Origin: Bugulina stolonifera | Lineage: Eukaryota; Bryozoa; Gymnolaemata; Cheilostomatida; Bugulidae | Direction of reading: 5' to 3' | NCBI GenBank assembly: GCA_935421135.1 | Contig: OW285189.1 | Location: forward strand, 21,764,298 to 21,828,297 | Length of the DNA: 64,000 nucleotides | Translations under genes and position numbers: made by a program | In this document: one piece after another, positions 25,332 to 36,900 of the stretch | Numbering within the stretch: position 1 is the first letter of the stretch | Layout of the letters: every line of letters begins with the position of its first letter | Notes under the pieces: generated by a model | Databases searched by the model: none | Seen by the model: only the letters and a program-made list of their open reading frames with translations | What the model was told of the DNA's origin: nothing

Positions 25332-25942
25332 GACAAGACTCACGGCTTACGTGGCCATCATTAGTTAGCTGAAATTCAGGAAATCAACTGACATAATTAT
25401 TTAATCTATCACACTTTGATAGTCTTCCTAGTTACTATGTTTACCATAAATTACTTCTGGTGTGATGGATGATAGTGGTATAGACTCCACAATTTTATGA
25501 CCTGTACTGTACTTGGATGCGCTACTACAAATGAACAATTAACTATACTTTCAATATTATTTTTTAAATTTATTAGTACATGTAACTATTATTTGAGTAA
25601 TATAATAGGTAAAAACCTTATTTTCATTAAATAACTAATACATTACATATATATGACCAGATACCAAATATATCCTAACTTAGAAAGGTCCTTTGAAAAA
25701 TCTATCTAGTCTTCATGATCAAAACAAAACACTTGGTGATTACCTACTCAACAAACCAAATTTACATTCTACTCTAGTAACATGCAGTTTTGCAAATTTC
25801 TACAAAGTTCTGAAGCAATTTACAGCCATAACACTCATTGGTAAACACGTTTACACAATGGGTATTTTGGTGTTAGTAGACACTGGTAGAGAGTTGAGCC
25901 TCGGCTAAGATAAGGTACTAGTAGAGTTGCTTCCTCTTGTTC
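25332..25942. other. Convergent 3' intergenic region
   Basis: This 611-bp gap separates the stop codons of POLG2 and the KDEL receptor, so it must hold both 3' untranslated regions. It is AT-rich. I saw no gene and no clear polyadenylation signal I would assign. Confidence 0.5.
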
Positions 25943-28900
25943 TTAAGCAGGGAGTTGTAGCTTTTTGCCTTGCAGCACTGAAAGTATAATTGACAAAGTA
26001 CATTAGACATAGAGGTAGTGATGTGGCACATGTGCATTCAATTACAGGTAGTAGTTGACCACAACAATAAACTAGTATGTACATGTACACGATCTACTCA
26101 ACAATAACAGCATGTTCAGTGAGAGTGGAAGCAAATTACTACACAGCCATCAGTCTTCTCAAATATTCCAAATTATGTCCACAGGTCTGAGGTATTTGTG
26201 TACTGTGTGGTAGACTAAAAGTCCACAGTTAATGGACTAGCTGGAGTGCAAAATATTGACTGCCATATTAATTTGGTCTTATATTCAAATGCAACCACAA
26301 AACACCATTAAATATTGCCATGTGGCAATAATGGGGAACTTGATAGTACCTTTAGTGATGTAGAGATAGAAGAAATCACAGTAGAGCACAGTCTGTACTA
26401 CACCTGCCACCACAGCTATCACATCAAAGTTATTCTCATAATAATATCTATAAACCCAGTTCAATATGTATAGGCCACGGTAGGAACCAAGGGCAAAGAG
26501 ATAATGGCTAGTGATAGTTTCAGCTTCTCCAGTTTTACTGATCATAAAGAGCTGTGGGAGTATGGCGACTGCTTCTACATAGATGGAAAATGTCCACAAA
26601 ATCTACAAGAAATAGAAAACACATTTAGTAGATTCCGTGTTGGGGCCTGTAGAACAGATCACAACTGTCACCCAGGTACCAAGTCTGGGAATAATGTTTA
26701 CTATCATAGTTAGACACAAGCTAATTAGGCTAAATCCACACAACTTTCACACAAAGAACTATACAATTGGTTTTCACACATACTTACCTCCATTGGAGAG
26801 AATTCATGGTTTACAACAACAGCTAAGAGTGCGCATGGTAGCAGCAGAAACTCCATTCTGAATGTGTCATGGTTGCCATCATATGTAGCCTTGAACTTTG
26901 TATAGATGAGATAAACAGTGGCAATGGAAGATGACAGGAAAAACACCTTCATAATAGTGTTGTAAGGGGAGACAAAGTTAGTCACCAAATCCAAATATCT
27001 TGTGACAAATACTAGTCCGAAAAGTATTTGACTTTTTCCTGACAAACCTGTAAAAAAACAACAAGAATTATACACAGCAAAAGCAACCCATATTTCACCA
27101 AACTAAAACATTTGCAATGTACACTGCACACTCTATAAGATGGTATAGGCTACTGGTGTTTGATACAATGGCTGTTACAGCTTAGGGCTATAATACATGT
27201 TATTGAAAAAAACTGTCTATGTGGGACATTAGGGCATTCAAATACCACGCATGTTAAATATGAAACTTGGCATAATATGCTAAGACATGGAGAGATGATT
27301 CGTCTGAGGATGGTTATGCAAGCTGCCTATTCTTATTGGTAGATGGCATCTAAATGTTAGCAAGAAATTGTTGTGCAGCAACAGGTTGTAACCATCCACG
27401 TGTATATTTCAAAAGGAATCAATGTGATGCAAAACGGCAGCTTTTTTCAGCTTTATTTTACTTGGTCAGTGGTTAAGGGAGGCTTATCAAGTGCAGTAGG
27501 TTAAATTCTATAGAAATCCGCAATTAGATGTTTTGAAAAATACCCCAACACGTAGAAAAATGCCATAGCCTACTTTCCTACATTTTCAGTCAAATCAATG
27601 GCCTTCTCGCCATAACCATGGTAGATTACCCCGGTCTGTGAATCATATATCCATTTAATAATGGTAAAACAACATAAAACAATTGACAACTTCATGCCAA
27701 CCTTCCAAGATGAGCAATGTTGAAGATCTGAAGAACTTATCACACACATGTAAGCCTACCAAAAATGCTATCAAAGTGTTATGGTAAGACCTGCAATTTA
27801 CGATTATCTGCAGCTTTGCATTTCTTTCCTCTTCACACCTTGAAATTGCTGTTAGACAGCGCATCTGCTACCAGTGTGCTAATTGAAGTTAGTAAGGAAT
27901 TGTTCTTTTGCACCATTTATTATAGTTTTCTTGCAGCAAAACCATTTCCATTTTTAGCAACTGTTTCCAAGTGAAAATTACAACAGTGACAGCCAGAAAG
28001 ATTAAAACAAAATAGATCTTAGGCTACTTATCCCTTTAATTTTAGTAATGAAGTGCAAGCACAGATGATGGTTTACACACTTTTCTTAACTTTTGCTACG
28101 AAAGTATGCAGGGAGGTTTAAATTTAAGTCAGTTCAAACATAAGCTATGACAGAACATTAAAAATTGAGGCAATTAGTAGGGTCTATAAAAAACTTGGTC
28201 TTAAAAATGCTACGCATACTGATACAATACTACTACCACTATGAGACTTTTAAACTGCTAGATGCTATCTACAATTGGCCTTACAATTTGAATAATTAAA
28301 AGCAACTTTTCAATTGAACAGATTTGAAAGCAAATTTTGTAAATTAGCTCACGATTAGATTTACTTTGACTTTCCTTTAATTTGGCTTGGCTTAGTCATG
28401 TTGTGTTATAGCTATGACAGAACATTAAAGATTGAGGGAATTGGTAGGGCCTATAAAAAACTTGGTCTTAAAAATGCATACGCATACTGATACCATACTA
28501 CTATCACTATGAAACTTTTAAAGTGCTAGATCGATGCTATCTACAGTTGGCCTTACAATTCAAATAATTAAAAGCAATTAGAATTAGAATGAGAAGGCTA
28601 CATGCAGTACGCCCTATGAAGCATATGTCAAGTGTAAACTTTTCAATTGAACAGAGTTGAAAGTAGTTTTGTAAATCAGCTGAAGATTAGATTTACTTTG
28701 ACTTTCCTTTTATTTGGCTTGGCTTAGTAGTGTTGTGTTATAGGCCTAGCTCTTTTAATACTTTAACTTTTACAGTTGAGTTACACATAAAATAATTAAT
28801 AAGAATTGCAAAGACAAAATCAACTTCAGTTACAAAAATCTTGTTAATTTTATAAACAAAACTAATGGACAGTTGAATTAGTAACTATAATGATTGATTG

Positions 28901-29080
28901 TTAATTTTCATTCTCCTGATTGTAACCACCCCAGACCCATTTGCTTTGGTCATTAGCAAGGCGTAAAGGATGCACAATGACACACTTACCAGCTACAGAT
29001 CTGCTCTTCCATATCTTCAGCAGCAATAAAATTATAGCAGCTAAATGGCACAAGTCACCAACTAGCCGAAAGGCATTCAT
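25943..29080 (-). CDS. KDELR: ER lumen protein-retaining receptor (KDEL receptor), 212 aa, four exons
   Basis: Exons: 28990-29080, 26788-27047, 26350-26602 and 25943-25977, totalling 639 nt in phase. The product is 212 residues, the same length as human KDELR1 and KDELR2. This seven-helix Golgi/ERGIC receptor captures escaped ER proteins ending in KDEL at low pH and returns them in COPI vesicles. Signatures: [20 protein letters not shown] at the N-terminus, [58 protein letters not shown], and [20 protein letters not shown]. The C-terminal [13 protein letters not shown] tail (here QGKKLQLPA) is the cytosolic COPI-binding and sorting tail. The last exon encodes only this tail. Intron 1 (27048-28989) contains a tandem duplication at 28144-28742. 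I cannot assign it to the vertebrate 1, 2 or 3 paralogue. Confidence 0.97.
28144..28742. repeat. Imperfect tandem duplication of about 270 bp
   Basis: Copy 1 (28144-28410) and copy 2 (28411-28742) both start GCTATGACAGAACATTAAA and both end TTGTGTTATA. They share blocks such as AAAAACTTGGTCTTAAAAAT and GATTAGATTTACTTTGACTT in the same order. Copy 2 carries an extra stretch of about 60 bp near 28580-28640. It lies inside intron 1 of the KDEL receptor gene. Confidence 0.85.
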
Positions 29081-30281
29081 TTTGCCAATGAGTTGACCTT
29101 ATTATGGCATAAACTACTTGGAAAGAAAAATTATTTTAAAAACTGGACGCAACTCAATGAAGACGTGGCTCGCGGTGTATTGTGGGTATTTTGTGTGGCA
29201 ACATAATAACATTTGTATAAGTTCCGACTCAAAATTTCCATCACAAAGTTATTGTTACGGAGTTGTCTTTTCTTGGTGTATTTTATTAAGAAAGGACAAC
29301 TTCCTAAATGCACAGTACTATTATTGCACCTACATGTACATGTACACGTATTTTAGTCACCAAGACACCAATGGTGGTTGCAGTTGTAGCAGTACCAACG
29401 ATGGCAGTACTACTACAACACTATGCTCTAAAACCATCATTGTGGTATCCTAACTCTAGGAAAATGAGCTTCAGCAATTAGCATATCGAGAAGTGAGGGT
29501 GAGTGGGTAGATGTGGGCAGTGCTCACTAGTTCTACTTGAATTGATGAAAAGTTAAAGCTAAAAGTACACATAAGAAGCTTTCTGGCAAGTGGATGCCAT
29601 TATAAATAATTTACGACTGGCATGAACCACCTAATGTACTTCTACCACTGCACCCCAGCCACTAACCCTAGTGTTTAGACGTCATATTTTTATTTGCATG
29701 GAACATAAACATTGCTAAATGCTCTCTAATTATTCTATATGTAATCTTTTAGTTACAAAGCGTTTTGTTGCATGTATATACAATAGATTGTGTGAGGTAA
29801 CAGTAGAGTAGAGTAGAGATATGTAGGTAACTTCAACATTTGTGTGTTCTTGAGGTATCTTCAACACAACCTCATCAACATAGAGTTTGTGTTACAAATA
29901 GGTTAGTATTATATAGTGCAATGAACATTTATTGTGCATGGATGTTGTCTAAAATTGCACATGATTACAGTACAGAACAGCGACAGATATTTTACATTTC
30001 CAGACTAAGGAAGCATAAGACTTACTATTATAACACTTATGATACATACATGACTTGTATGTTTTGATAGAATTTAATAAAAATAGGTATTATCATAATA
30101 GGGGTTTTAACGACAATGGCAGTCAATATAGAGCGAAAATAAAATCCTAAATTAACACATTTGATATACATAGAATTAGAGATTGCATAAAATACTATGT
30201 TATATTTTCAAATAAATAAAATATGTAAATAGAACAACACACCAATTTACTTTCAGCATTGTTTCTCCGACTATTCACTAA
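29081..30281. other. Intergenic region between KDELR and ADISSP
   Basis: About 1.2 kb separates the KDELR start codon from the ADISSP stop codon; both genes point left. It should hold the KDELR promoter and the ADISSP 3' untranslated region. A family A hairpin lies at 29259-29304. Nothing else was recognised. Confidence 0.5.
29259..29304. repeat. Hairpin, family A
   Basis: GGAGTTGTCTTTTCTTGGTG on the left is imperfectly inverted by the right arm, whose reverse complement begins GGAAGTTGTCCTTTCTTAAT. It lies about 180 bp upstream of the KDELR start codon. Confidence 0.65.
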
Positions 30282-32182
30282 TCAATTGAAACCCGCCCAA
30301 TCACTCTGCTCAGATTCATCGTCAGCATCAAATCCTACACACTTGATTCCATTCTTTAACATAGGAGTCCCTTTATGTTTTCCTACAGATAACAAACATC
30401 AGGCAAGAGTTTAAGAATTGTCTTACTCTAAAACAACACAATTAGAAGAGATCACAACTCCAAAGTTTATACACAAGTTTACAATATTTAGTAGAGTCGT
30501 GTACCTTTACTACACCATGAAAGTTATGCATAAAATTTACTTTGGTATCTAATATCTAATAATAAAATTTTAATATCAACAAATATATTATACACCTAAA
30601 ATTAGTTAAACACCAATGACTCAAGAGAATTAATTTTTTGAAGAATCTAAGCTAAATTTCAACAGTATAAGTTATATCAACCTCACAAGCTCAAGAACTG
30701 GGAATACAATACCTACCCAGCACCCTTGCCATCAGTATGAGAGTGATTGACCGAGATTTATCCATATTTGTTACAACAAGAGATTCCTTGACTAGTTTAT
30801 CTTTATGTGCATGAAAATCTATCTGTATTGTGTGCCCTTCTCCTAGATAAACAAGCAGTACTATGAGTCATAATATACTTACTTTAGTAGCAACAAGAAT
30901 AGATAAAATATCATGCAAATATAATCTGTGGAAAATATCATGCTTTTTCATCAAGACAATGCTGTTTCCCACCGAATCTGGATGAATGGTAATTTTTGTG
31001 GCATTATAAGCTACGAGTATATGCATATTGTCTGAGAATTGCTGTTACCCTAACAATTAATTCCACAAGTGAAGCAAGCTGGTATGAATTGTGCCTGAGA
31101 AGCATGTAACTCTAATTCAGCAGGCCTTGGTGATCAGACAATGATATCGTAGAGAAAAGCCTAATATAGTTATTTATTGACTACAAGCAACAAGCTATAA
31201 ACTTTAGAGTTTACCATCTTCAGTGGGTGGGCAAGAGGTGACCCTGCAATACAGGTTCTGTAATGGATCAGCTACTATATCCTCCCCAAGGTCATCTTTG
31301 ATGTCAAATTGTATAGTGTAGTGGTGATTCAACTTCAAAAAACCTAAAACATTCACATATAGATATATATGATAATTATGCAAATTGCCAAAAGAGACAC
31401 AATCCCATCAAGCAACATGTCTGCTATTCATAGATGTAGCCGCTCCAAACTCTTATTATAGAGCAAACACGGTGCACTTTGTAGGTTTATTTAGAGTCTA
31501 TAGTATATTAGGATACAGCAAGTTCTACAGTCAGTCACCAACATATCATTTAAAGACTTGAAGTCCAAGCTATCTTACTTATTAATTAGGCCTACAAGTT
31601 GGCTATTCCATTTGATCAATATAACTGAGCAGTATTTTATTTTCATTAAAATTTTCACCTAGATGAATCTCCTGTGTAGAATCTCCTTTTTTCTCTACGA
31701 CAATATTCAGTTCATGACCTTCACTGACATCACTGGCATCAAAGCGAACTCGGGCCTCGTCAGCTCCCTCGGCCTCTGTAAGAATTACTAATGCAGATAC
31801 CTACTTTACCACTGTCACCTCTTTATGAAAACTTCATATGCAACATCACAAATTTACAGCACTAACAAATTCTATATAAAGATACTGAATGCTTAAAATG
31901 AGCAATCTCTAGTTACTTCCCGCACATAAAATTATATTGTGTTTTAGGTCTTAGATTGTAAAATGTTATACTGCTAATCAAATTATAGCTCTGTAATTAA
32001 CTAGTCCTTCAAAACTTATGTGACAATAAGCCATGTACTTAATTCATTATATCTCCCTAAAACCACACTGTTTCAGGTTGAGACAAGATGGAAGCTACAT
32101 GCAAATAGTAGGAGCCCATACAAGTTGTTCAACTACAACTGGATTGTATAAATAGTGTGATTGTAATAGCTCTACCTGACAT
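30282..32182 (-). CDS. ADISSP: Adipose-secreted signalling protein family (C20orf27/ADISSP), 159 aa, five exons
   Basis: Exons: 32176-32182, 31659-31775, 31215-31343, 30717-30842 and 30282-30382; 480 nt, every intron in phase 1. The C-terminal block KHKGTPMLKNGIKCVGFDAD followed by DESEQSDWAGFN matches human C20orf27 (HHGTPMLLDGVKCVGAELE then DSEHSDWHGFD). The internal FLKLNHHYTIQF matches FLKILHRYEITF, and HAHKDKLVKESLVV matches SAHKEGVLKEEILL. The human protein has 174 residues and is described as a secreted adipose signal although it lacks a classical signal peptide; none is seen here either. The first exon encodes only ATG TCA G. It was chosen because its phase 1 donor joins exactly to give MSEAEGADEARVRF. 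Presence in an animal without fat tissue suggests an older role, which I cannot name. Confidence 0.88.
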
Positions 32183-33909
32183 TCTTCACTAGAATAGCTA
32201 CTGTTGGGGTTGGGTAACAATCTGTAGAGGTAGAAATATTTTTAGTCCAAAGAGAAGAGATGGATTATATCATAATTGTGGAACTACACCATAAAACACC
32301 TGCAAAAGTACAATAACACATGACGGATGATAATGGTAATCTTAATTCTAGTTGAAATGTATAAAAATCTGTTCACATTTGACTGGTCAGTTAAAGATAA
32401 AAGATGAAACTGATCAATAGCAGTGAATATGTTGCACAAACAATATTATTACTATATAACTTCTTGCTCTATTTGGTATTTACTTTATAAATAAACAATA
32501 ATATAATATCATATAAATACATAAATAACAATAATAATTTAATATAAAAATAATAAAAATATCAATATGAATATCAATATTATGAATATATAATTTAAAT
32601 TTTATAACTTGATAATATAAATTTATAAATAAATATAATAATTTAATTTAATATAAATATAATAATTATTAATTTTTTATAGAAACTATATCATAATATA
32701 CAATTATGATGATCTTATCTAATGAATGAATGGATGAATTAAACATCAGTATGAGTATCAGTATACAATTTCGAATTGGAATTTAATTAAAATAAACTTG
32801 CAGTAAAGTAATTCTATTCTTAATTAATCATCATATTTATTATTATGATTACAATAATAGCAAATTTACTATTACCATTAGGCTTGTCATAATTGCTCAT
32901 AATGACCATTAAACATACATTTCATTATCACTACTACATTATTTTATTTACTATTGATAAAAATCTCTTCTTACTCCTTGATAAAAGTATATTTTGTGCT
33001 GAACGTAAAAAGGTTTGATTAGAAGTTTTAGCCTGAAAACCAGGATTTTGTTAGTACGTGATCATGTGCAAAGGCAACAAATCTCACTTTTCTTTTAATA
33101 CGGAGTTGTTCCATCTCATCAAGTTCTATTTTCAGAGAGAGGACAACCTCGTATTATAATCAATCGCGGCTTGCAATGCAACTTTCCCAAAAGCAAAAAT
33201 GATAAATCTATCTTGACAAGTCTTTCACCTTCGTGTAAAAGTCAACAATTATTTATGAGCACTTTTTTTCACAGTTAAATCAACCAAACTATACAACATC
33301 AATTGACTTTATTCATCATTGAATCCCTATACAATGAATGTTACTAACAGAGTCATTTATTGTGAAAAGTCGTCTCTGGTTACAAATCCAGGTAATACTA
33401 AAATTACGGAATACTTGTAATAGTGCAAATAATGGCAACTCTTTCTAGGATAAATAGACACTAGTACAATGTAAGAATTAATAACAGAACAGAACAACAT
33501 ATTTTACACCGTTGTAATAAATAAAAATTATAGCCAAAAGGATAGACTTTCTGAGCAGTATCAACCAAGTATGCACCATAACCAATCCTACAGCATGTAC
33601 CGAGATGGGAAAAACAAACAGAGTGCTACAGGCAGCCACAATAAAAATATATTCTCTCAATTTTAAAAATAGGCAGTCATTGAATATAACAATTTTTGTA
33701 TAAGCAAAAATAAGCAACATCGTTCATTTCACTATATTACATGATACACCAAACATTTGCACAAAACCAAACAGCACTTGCAGAAATAGAGTAAAATTAC
33801 TCATTTATAATACATTACGAAGAGAAATGCCTTGCTACTGAGTCATAGAAATAAAATATATAATGAGAGAGTCAATGTCTTCTGACAATGTGGTTTGGCA
33901 GTGGTGTAC
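32183..33909. other. Intergenic region between ADISSP and SLC25A46
   Basis: About 1.7 kb. The middle (about 32460-32700) is almost pure A and T low-complexity sequence. A family A hairpin is at 33097-33155. It should contain the ADISSP promoter and the SLC25A46 3' untranslated region. Confidence 0.5.
33097..33155. repeat. Hairpin, family A
   Basis: AATACGGAGTTGTTCC on the left is inverted on the right, where the reverse complement reads AATACGAGGTTGTCCTCTC. The arms are about 16-20 bp and the loop about 20 bases. Confidence 0.7.
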
Positions 33910-36900
33910 TCATGATTTCATGTTAAGTGATGTGACGCTGCTGTATGTAGAAGAGGGAGTAGGCGGAGCATAGATGTTCTGTCGTGGCACTCTAGGGTAA
34001 TGTGTATCCATCACTCTTTCATATAGTAAATGTGTGCCTCTTAAAATCAGCGCCTACAACACAAAGAACTATAATTATGACCTATTTATCCAGGCCAGTT
34101 TGGCCAATCTAAACTGAGCAGATGACCTCTAGTGTAGTTGTTCCACCAGACTGAACTACAGTACATTGAATGACTGAGTTATAGAAAATAACCAACCTGT
34201 ACTGTGTACTGCATTATAAGAGCTCCTAAGCCTTTATATAATCCACTAACTCCTTCCTCACTGATAATAGTCTGCATACAGTTGACTACCCCAGTATAGC
34301 TGGAGGTGAACGGCAGCACTGCATTTCCTACAATATATGTGTACATATCTGATAACTCCTACTGCTAAACTAACAGCACCAGTATTCAAACATAGTGCAA
34401 GTGAACTATTTAGAAAGATGTAATTACCTGTCCAGTGCGGTACTTACAGCGTCTAAGAATAGTTTTACAATACAATTTAGTAGTAAACCATTATAAGGTA
34501 CATGTAAAACAACATCTAGTCTTTCAAGTGCAATAATCTAAAGTGTGGATAGAACATAACAAAATAGTAGCTAAATATGATGTACAAAGATAATAATATT
34601 AGCCTGGGAGAGTGGGAGTATTAAACAAAAGCAATAGAACTTATATGTCATAAGCAAATGTTTATACTCTTGTACTGTAACGTAAGATCAGACCAAAACT
34701 GTTGATCAGTAAACAATAGAATATACGGCTTTTTCCATGACATCACCACTTGTATGTTAGCACACATTTTAGTACATATGTGTAGTACATACATGTAGTA
34801 CATATATGTGTAGTACATAAGTGTAGTACATACATGTAGTACATACATGTAGTACATATATGTGTAGTACATATGTGTAGTACATAAGTGTAGTACATGC
34901 GTAGTACATACGTGTAGTACATGTGTAATAATACATACCTGTCTCCACGTCATCGATGATAGTCCTGGTACCTTGCAGAATAAGTCTACCAGTGATAGTA
35001 GAGAGAGGATAAAAGAATATATCAGCCATACACCGACCACAGAAAGCCCCGAGTAGCTGTGGGTAGTATCTGTCATACATAGTTTTGATTAGGGGCACCT
35101 CATCCTGTAAGTAAGTGAATGGTTGCTTGATTATACAACCAAGTTAATCAACAAATAGTGTCAATTAGAGGTTCAACACTGTTACATGGGGATGTACATA
35201 TGAAAGCAAACAATAACAGTCGCACATGTCTTGTAATTCTTAAAAAATATATCCATGGACATATTGCTAAATAAAAGTAATTACTTTAGAAACGGTGTGC
35301 TAACGGCAATAGAACTAAAGCTTCAGGCTACAGCTCATGTCTAGACAGGAAATCGGCCAGCTGTCCAACTCGAAGTTGTATTTAAAATATCAACGTGCTG
35401 ACTCATAGGTGACCCGAATTCTTCATATACATGAAGATAGTATATAACTCACATGGTCATTATCTTGTAGGTGAAGAGTATTTTGTTGGTACTGTCTTTG
35501 GATAGCCCCCATAGACATGCTATGGATGATGTAAGAGCCAAGGCTAAGCACTGTAATTGGAGCCACTAGTTTGTAGAGTGGGAGCATGTGACTCGTCTCA
35601 CTGTAATGAAATACTCAGATCTAGTTATGGTTTCATAATATTGAGAACCAGAACCGACAGACTAATGAATGTCATGGCACATATAACGTAATCCACTTGC
35701 AGTTCTATAAATAACATACATATACAATAAATTGATTGTGGGAAGATAAAGTGCCTATAAACGAATGGCTCTTCTACTGTTACCTGCTCAGTTATAATAA
35801 TGCATGGTATAGTTGGAGTTGTGTTACCTTCAATTCAAAGAAAACATCTCAGCAAGCTAAACTTGGTGTAACAACCAAAAGCTAATAGCAGCGGTAAAAT
35901 GACGTTCAATTGTAGACCAATAGTCTCGTTCTGTTGATATTGTCTACTCCTAATCATAATTCATAAGTGAGATAACTCCAAATTGATTCCACAGTTTTTA
36001 GGAGTGAATACTAATTAATATCAAGCAGAGCAAGCTTTATACATGGTGGAGAAGTTACCTGCTGTGAGAATATATGGAGGAGACAACTCTGCTGTATGCC
36101 TCGGGAAATAAAGCTAAGTAGTTCGTGTCACCCACTACAACCTGACTCTGAAACAAAATGGACAACAAATATAAATCTAACAACATATATTATACTTTTA
36201 CTCTAATGTACAGAACATAATATAAAGTTGAAGCGAAAGACGCAAAAATGTTGGAGTTATTCCCTCTATGTGCCATCAACAATAACCGTAGGTACACTAC
36301 AGCAAAGACATGACACCTGCACAGAATTAATGTAGATATATGTACATTTATATGTAATATTTACCTGCACACGCAGCATGTGACCAGCACATATAAATGG
36401 TGTTGCAGCTAATGTACTGATAGTTTTGAGCAGCAAATGTTTCCCGTAGGTACTGATTACATTACTCTTTGATGGCACATCCAATGTCCTACAGAAAGAG
36501 AGTAAACATAGTACGATAGTGCGTGCTCTAATGTTCCGGACAACATTAGAGCAGTTGCATGGTCTACTCTAGTGACAAAGAGAAGCATATACATGCATAT
36601 GTTGGACAAATTCAAATGACTATAATTCCTCTGGCTGCTGAAAGCATTGAGACCAAAATACATACATGGGAAGACTGGAGTTCTCTGAGATAACCATTTC
36701 CAATGCTGTAGTTAGAAAGGAAATCATCATATCATTGTGGACTCCTTTCCATAGTGCTAAGGCACCCTACAATGAATAAGGCATATATGTAACTGTAAAT
36801 CCAGGTATAACAGATACAGGCTATAAAGATCTAGAAATGAACCTATTGGGGACCAACACTAAGTATTTTACCAAGGTCACATGAAACTCAACAATGTTAT

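Noticed and set aside
27360..27480. Plus-strand frame with [16 protein letters not shown], reminiscent of a THAP finger
   Set aside because: The frame ends after about 40 codons and the C-x2-H half of the domain is missing, so a chance match cannot be excluded.
34648..35098. Two long overlapping open frames rich in Tyr, Met and Thr
   Set aside because: They run through the GTAGTACAT minisatellite and only partly coincide with SLC25A46 exon 8; the remainder is repeat read-through.
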